NCBI GenBank assembly: GCA_037957365.1
Contig: JARHVA010000081.1
Location: forward strand, 5,716,001-5,780,000
Length of the DNA: 64,000 nucleotides
Direction of reading: 5' to 3'
Source of the DNA: Torreya grandis
Taxonomy: Eukaryota > Streptophyta > Pinopsida > Cupressales > Taxaceae
Part shown: positions 58,794 to 64,000 of the stretch, piece by piece
Layout: each line of letters opens with the position of its first letter
How positions within the stretch are numbered: position 1 is the first letter of the stretch
Program-made: the position numbers and the translations under genes
Notes under the pieces: generated by a model
What the model was told of the DNA's origin: nothing
The model's database searches: none
The model's input: the letters and a program-made list of their open reading frames with translations, nothing else

Positions 58794-61688
58794 TGTTGAA
58801 GAGTTTTAAATGATGTCATGGATTTGTATTGGTGAGTGTATGAAGTGTTTTTATATCCTAAGTGACAATGAAAAAGTGTGTAATGTGCTTGTCCTAGTAT
58901 GCTTGAAGTTGGCCTAGTTGATCTTTAGTTTTGACATGGTTAGAGATGGTCAAGGATAGGTATGGTAATTTAAGAATATGAAAGGGGTCATATAAGAGGT
59001 TTTATAGGATTTTATTTCTTATGTTCATGAGTGTAATTCATTTTATAGTCCATTATTTTCATCTAGACATGTGTGGTCTAGTAGCAAAAAATTTGAGTAG
59101 GCAGTTTGCTAACGTCACCATTGCCACATGTGGATTAGTCAAGGGGAGTTGGTCATATGATTTTGATCAAATTAATCCATATCTTATATTTAATAAATAT
59201 TATGTCATGTGAATATGAATATTAAAATTTATGTGGATATAAACTTGGGCTCTTAAGGATTTTGATATTGTTTTCCCATACTTAGCCAAATTTGCATGAG
59301 GCAAGAAAGAGTCAAGTAGGCATTTTGATGATGGAATATCTTGAACGTGTGGATGTTTTAGAATAAGGTGATTATATGAGTTTTTAAATTTTTTTTCTAG
59401 TTTATTTTCACTAATTTTTAGGTTATGTGATGAAGTGAATCAAAATTTATGCTTGTGCAAAGTTGGCCTTCGAGACAGTTCTTGACATGGCTATGTGAGA
59501 GAAAAAATATGAGTGAGAATTTTAATGAAGTTATATTTATTATATGTGAAGGTTTTAGGATAAATTTGATAAATTTTTGGATTATATTATGTGAGGATAT
59601 CATATGGTCCAAATTTTAGATCATATGAGTGAGCGAGGTAAAAGATATGTCAGTCTAAAGTTGGCCTTCTACACAGATAAACAAAGGTTCCTATACTTAG
59701 TCATTTTTGAGTAAGGATAAAGACCTAGACCAAATCAAGATCCTATGGCTCATATGGGATCATATAGATTTATATAATGGTATATATATATTTATAAATA
59801 CCTGACTGATCTGTAGAGATCAACGATGCATAAGAGTTCATACATCTAGATCTATGGTGCACAAGTCAAAGAGGTCAAAGTGGTCGAAGTTTAACACCAA
59901 ATAGAGATAAATATAAATATTATCCCAAGATAAAAATTTATTATATGTTAATAATAATCAATATAAATTGTGTGAAATAAATTAAATATGTCAAATTAAT
60001 AGTTGTCTAGCATGACTAAAGTGAGGACAATCTTGAAGAGATTGACAGAGTGTATGCAATACAAATTTCTAGATTACATGAGATGAGGTCAACATGTTCA
60101 AGATTTAATATTTTATAATTATAAATATATGTGTTAAAGATAAAATTAGATATATGGTGTATGATAAATTTGAATCAGTGAGGATATGAGATGCAAGCAT
60201 GGTGTTTGATGTTTAACTGTGACTGCATTTGAAAATTTGAATTTAACAAAGGAAAAACCAGTCTATTATTTTTGGACCATAAATTTTGATCCATGCATAA
60301 TTTAACCATGTATTTAAAATATAATTTATATAAGAATTCAAGTCACATATATAAATATAAATTTTAAGTTCTAATTTTGTATATAGTCAAAGTTATAAAG
60401 GTTCAAAGTTAACTATGTGTTTAGGCATATTTTGCAAGTAACCCATGAAGGTTATTTAAGATTGTACTATTGTTATTTTGATGTTTAATGTTGAAATAGA
60501 TATTATATCATGTTTTAGACTCCATGAGGATGATATGTATGCATTTTGGAGGTGTTATAAATCTATTTTGAGTATGAACAATGCTTAAGAACTTGACTAT
60601 GTATTCATTCATGGTGTCTTTATGAACAAGGCTATTATTTGAGTTGATTTAGCTTGCATAAAAGAGTGAAATCATGAATATAATAATTTTATGATGACTA
60701 AGGGGTCATTTAGAGTGGACATATACATTTCTAAAGTGTTTATATGTTCTTAATTTTCTTGAATAAGTGTCAAAGAGATGAATGGGTCTCCATAAGACCT
60801 AAAATTGACTTAGGCCTATTTGAAAGTGGATTGTGCTTAAGTGTGACCCATGTGAGATGCCTTAAGGGTGAAGGAATGTATTATGGTGAACATGGAAATA
60901 TTTTGATCTTGTTTATTCATGATTTATTTATTAATGGTGAAACCAAATGTGTTGGTTTCTAGGCATGTGGAAGACTTGTGTAAGGTATGTGTGAGAGTTG
61001 TGGAGCGAAGGAGAAGTAGAGTTCCCAATTGATGAATTGATGAGTAGAGAATATTTATTACTATGTATATGACCTATAGGTCATATTTTTAATGTCATAA
61101 AAGTTCTCATGTAGTTGATGATATGTGAATAGGTCTGAGTGTGTAGATGGGGATAGTTTGAGTGAAGAAGGAGAGATTGTGGTATGCCTATGTGAGAGGC
61201 TTGTATAAGATAGAGAGAGAGTTTGTTTAGATGTCAGATAAATAGAGATCCATCATCAAGAGTTGAATACATTAGTATAAGGTGGAGGTTTTTAATTCAA
61301 GGAGGGTCTAAAGTACTTGATCTTCCTTAGGGGTAGTTGCTTCTTGTGAAAAAAGAGTTTCACTAAATGCCTTTGGTTAGGAGGACATATTTAAGGATTG
61401 TTGGTCTAAAGGAGTTGATCAGGATATTTTTTATAATTTATTATAGGATATTAGTCCACATGTTTTAGGCTTGAGAGTGGATTTTATTCTCCATGAGGGT
61501 TTCCCATAGGAAATATGTGTTATGTGTTTGATCTCGTGTATACACTAAATGAATGAGTTCTCTTGTTAATGTTACTTGATTAAGATTGATATATGCTAAT
61601 TGTTTAATAGTTTGAAAGGATTGAAATTGTAATTGAAATATCTAGTCTCACTAATTCATCCCCCCTCTCTATGATTGTACCTCTAACA
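58794..61688 (+). repeat. 3' LTR of element F
   Basis: It begins TGTTGAAGAG, directly after the polypurine tract, and ends CTCTAACA. It is collinear with 51593-54842 and with the solo LTR at 40518-43223, and lacks the TRIM. Confidence 0.9.
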
Positions 61689-62878
61689 CCATTTAAAGAT
61701 GATATATTTTATATTACAATCAATTCCTTTTTATCTTATTGATAATGCGTTGTTCAAAAAGGATATCAATGGCATGTTACTAAGATGCATAGAACCAGGT
61801 CAAATACAAAGCCTAATTAAGAAATTCCATGGTAGACATGGTGGATTTCATTATTTAGCAAGGATCATAACCCATAAGATTACGAGAGGTGGGTATTATT
61901 GGCCAAGTATTTTTGGTGATTATCATGCATGGACTAAGAAATGCAGATAATGTGTTATGTTTGTTGGGAAAGTTAAGCTTGCAGCCTTACATCTCCAAAA
62001 AATTTTAGTAAATCAAGCCTTTATCTAATGTGGACTAGAATTTATTGGTCTCATTATCCCCCCTTCAAGCTCAGGACACAAGTGGATCCTAACTACCACA
62101 TATTATTTTACTAGATTGACATAAGCATTGGCATTAAACGAAGACAATGACACCAATGTTCTAGAGTTATATGAAGGTTTTCTTACCAAATTTGGAGTCC
62201 CTTCAACTATTATTCATGAAAATTCTATGGCTTTTGTGGGGTCTAAAATCAACCAGAGGGTAGTTCAACATAGTGTTTTAATCAATACCTCATCAAACTA
62301 TTATCCACAAGGTAAAGGCCTTGCTGAGTCCACTAACAAGAATTTATTGAAGATAATTAGGAGGAATAAGACAATCAGAGGTCATGGCATCTCAAATGGA
62401 AATTAACTCTATGAGCTGATAGGATCACATATAAAAGGTCAATAGCCAATTCTCCATATAAGCTAGTATATGGTAAGGAATCAAAAATACATATTTATCT
62501 TGAATTCCTTGATTTGGAACTAATGCATAAACTTGAGATTTTAGAGAACGAGCCAATTGAAATCAAATATGATAAGATCATGGAGCTAGAAGAGACAAGG
62601 CATCAGTCCATGTTGGCCATGGAGGTCCATCAAACAATGGTAAAAAGATATTTTGATAAAGGATCTTCTTCAAGAAGTTTTCAAGAAGGAGATTTGGTAC
62701 TCAAATGGGATGAGGATAGAGCTAAGCCATGAATGCATACAAATTTTGGTTCTCTTTGGAGTGGTCCATATATTATTTCTAGCTGCAAATCCCACAATGC
62801 TTTCTACCTTGAAAAATGGATGGTGAGGAGCTTCCTATCCTAGTCAATGGGATACATCTAAAACATTGCTATTAAGGA
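61689..62878 (+). pseudogene. gypsy E integrase
   Basis: This is the continuation of pol after element F. The zinc finger reads FHGRHGGFHYLARIITHKIT, then YYWPSIFGDYHAWTKKC. The core has FIGLIIPPSSSGHKWILTTT (family LDFIGP, here LEFIG), GVPSTIIHENSMAFVG (family SDN, here HEN) and YYPQGKGLAESTNKNL (Glu kept). So two of three catalytic Asp are Glu. The C-terminal part reads MVKRYFDKGSSSRSFQEGDL, LKWDEDRAKP, SLWSGPYIISS and VNGIHLKHC, ending about 62878. Stops and a frameshift near 62400-62510 interrupt it. Confidence 0.92.
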
Positions 62879-63197
62879 ATCTAAGTTACATGTACATATT
62901 TAGTTGATATTGATATTCTCTAAGTTTTTTTTATAACACATTAGTTTCTTTTTATTTTATCCCAAATAAGTGTTTTGTTGCATAGTTGTTTAGTAGGTTA
63001 ACTGCCTTTACTTTATAGATTAGTTTCCCTATTTCATGTTTTTCTTTCCCTATTTTGGTGGAATTCTTTTGTATTTTTAGTCAAGAGGTTTTTTTAAATC
63101 ATGGAACAAATGTATTATTTGTTATGAGTCAAGAGTCATGTAAATAATCCAAGTTCTCAAGCATAGCAGACATGTTACCCATCTGAGTAACTAAAGA
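62879..63197 (+). other. Short 3' untranslated part of gypsy E
   Basis: T-rich sequence between integrase and the 3' LTR. No clear polypurine tract precedes the LTR. Confidence 0.6.
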
Positions 63198-64000
63198 TGT
63201 TAGCCAATTTTTGGACTACATAGCAAACTTGTTTGAATGTACTGCAGTGTCCTGAAGATCAAGTATGGAGTAAGGCTTGAGAATATTTATATATGGAATG
63301 AGTGGTCCAAGGATCACATGTATATTTCAAAGATTTTAAAGTGTATTTTTTCAATTTGTGAGAGACAATTCTATAGAGCAAAGAAAAAGGTTTTTGAGCA
63401 GGTTTCATGGTGAAACCAAGTAGATCAAAGGTTAGGGAAAAGTTGTACAAGCATTGGAAAGTCATTTGAGGAGTCAAATTCTAAGAACAAGTTTAGAAGA
63501 GCCTACATGATTTAAAAGGGCTAAGTGCAAAACCCTTTTTGGCTAAGTCCTTGCTTGTTAAAATCTTTCAGGATTTTATTTTGGTAAGTTTAAATTCTTG
63601 CAGACCTTTCTATTTGGCTAAGTACATAATTATTTTGAATAATTTTTACAAATATATAAATTACTTAAGACATTTTATCTATGGGAAAAGTGAAGAGCTA
63701 AATTCTATCAGGCATTTTATCTACAACATAAGTTCTAAAAGCACATTTCAGTTGGATGAAATGTTTGAAATAAAAGGGCCTTGTCAAAATTCCCAAATTC
63801 ATTTCCATCAGACAAATTATCTAGTACAAAAAGGCCAAAATAAATGCAATTCAAAAGGTCCATGGTAAAAAATACTAAACACAAAGTCTGAAATTGTTTG
63901 TTGTTGGGAAAATGTATGGGAAGCAAATGGAGACGTTCATGCAAGTGTCAAATTCATGCCATATCAAGTAACCATTGAAATTCAAATATGCAATGACAGA
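63198..64000 (+). repeat. 3' LTR of gypsy E, partial
   Basis: It starts TGTTAGCCAATTTTTGG, collinear with 43682 onward, and is cut by the window end. Confidence 0.9.

Larger units (their letters stand above)
51593..61688 (+). mobile_element. Copia-type element F with ~2.9-kb LTRs and gag only
   Basis: Long direct repeats (51593-54842, including a TRIM, and 58794-61688) flank a 3.95-kb interior. It has a tRNA-Met-type PBS, copia gag with several zinc knuckles, and a polypurine tract GATAAAGGGGAAGAT abutting the 3' LTR. Protease, integrase and RT are not found. Flanking pentamers CCCTT (51588-51592) and CCATT (61689-61693) fit a target duplication with one change. It interrupts gypsy E pol: the RNase H tail is on the left, the integrase zinc finger on the right. 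Confidence 0.9.
43682..64000 (+). mobile_element. Ty3/gypsy Tat-like retrotransposon E, interrupted, 3' end off the window
   Basis: It comprises a 5' LTR (43682-46258), PBS, leader with a TRIM, gag, protease, an RNase H upstream of RT, RT with its own RNase H, then a 10.1-kb insertion (element F). Beyond that come integrase (61689-62878) and the start of the 3' LTR (63198 onward). The integrase motifs (YYPQGKGLAESTNKNL, LVLKWDEDRAKP) are of the Tat type. Without the insertions the element would be roughly 12 kb. Confidence 0.92.

Noticed and set aside
1..64000. Endogenous pararetrovirus
   Set aside because: All RT and integrase blocks seen have LTR-retrotransposon order, LTRs and PBS; no movement-protein or coat-protein motif of caulimovirids was seen.
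1..64000. tRNA genes, rRNA genes or CRISPR arrays
   Set aside because: No tRNA T-arm/acceptor pairing, no rRNA conserved blocks, and no regular spacer-repeat array was found; the tRNA-like words are retroelement primer-binding sites.

Overview
This window is plant nuclear DNA made almost entirely of transposable elements. It is strongly AT-rich. I found no intact host gene, no rRNA or tRNA gene, no CRISPR array and no bacterial-style operon. Very long LTRs (2.6-3.2 kb), a 14.7-kb LTR element, insertions nested three deep, and old MULE and hAT transposase remains suggest a seed plant with a very large genome. A gymnosperm is my guess, not something the sequence proves.

Layout. (1) 1-4460: minus-strand Ty1/copia element (here 'A') with gag, protease, integrase, RT and the start of RNase H. 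All pieces lie in one reading frame broken only by stop codons. Its 5' LTR and PBS are at the right end. (2) 4461-5045: decayed coding remnant of unknown identity, cut by A. (3) 5046-10249: AT-rich and unclassified. (4) 10250-12718: minus-strand MULE/FAR1-SWIM transposase pseudogene with recognisable introns. (5) 12719-18066: short tandem repeats, an unidentified decayed reading frame at 13640-14341, and a 19-base G run. (6) 18067-18366: C-terminal exon of a hAT transposase. (7) 18800-35800: copia relic 'B' (plus strand), split in gag by a 14.7-kb LTR element 'C' (19411-34123). C carries gag-protease remains and an antisense plant-mobile-domain ORF but no RT or integrase. (8) 36555-43280: non-autonomous LTR element 'D' (minus strand). 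Its 5' LTR is interrupted by a 2.7-kb solo LTR (40518-43223) with a perfect 5-bp target duplication. (9) 43682 to past the window end: Ty3/gypsy Tat-like element 'E' (plus strand). A TRIM lies in its leader (46476-46847), and its pol is interrupted between RT/RNase H and integrase by a 10.1-kb copia-type element 'F' (51593-61688). F's 5' LTR in turn holds a second TRIM (54160-54489).

The most interesting points are as follows. E has a complete-looking archaeal/plant-type RNase H between protease and RT, in addition to the usual RNase H after RT. Two large LTR elements (C and F) kept gag but lost pol. C carries an antisense plant-mobile-domain ORF and about thirty TTGACC-type motifs, many as inverted pairs. 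The nesting can be ordered in time, and one step is confirmed by an empty site in a sister LTR. No element here looks able to move by itself: active-site residues are replaced and stops are frequent, often at positions where the family has Trp or Gln, as expected from C-to-T decay of methylated DNA.
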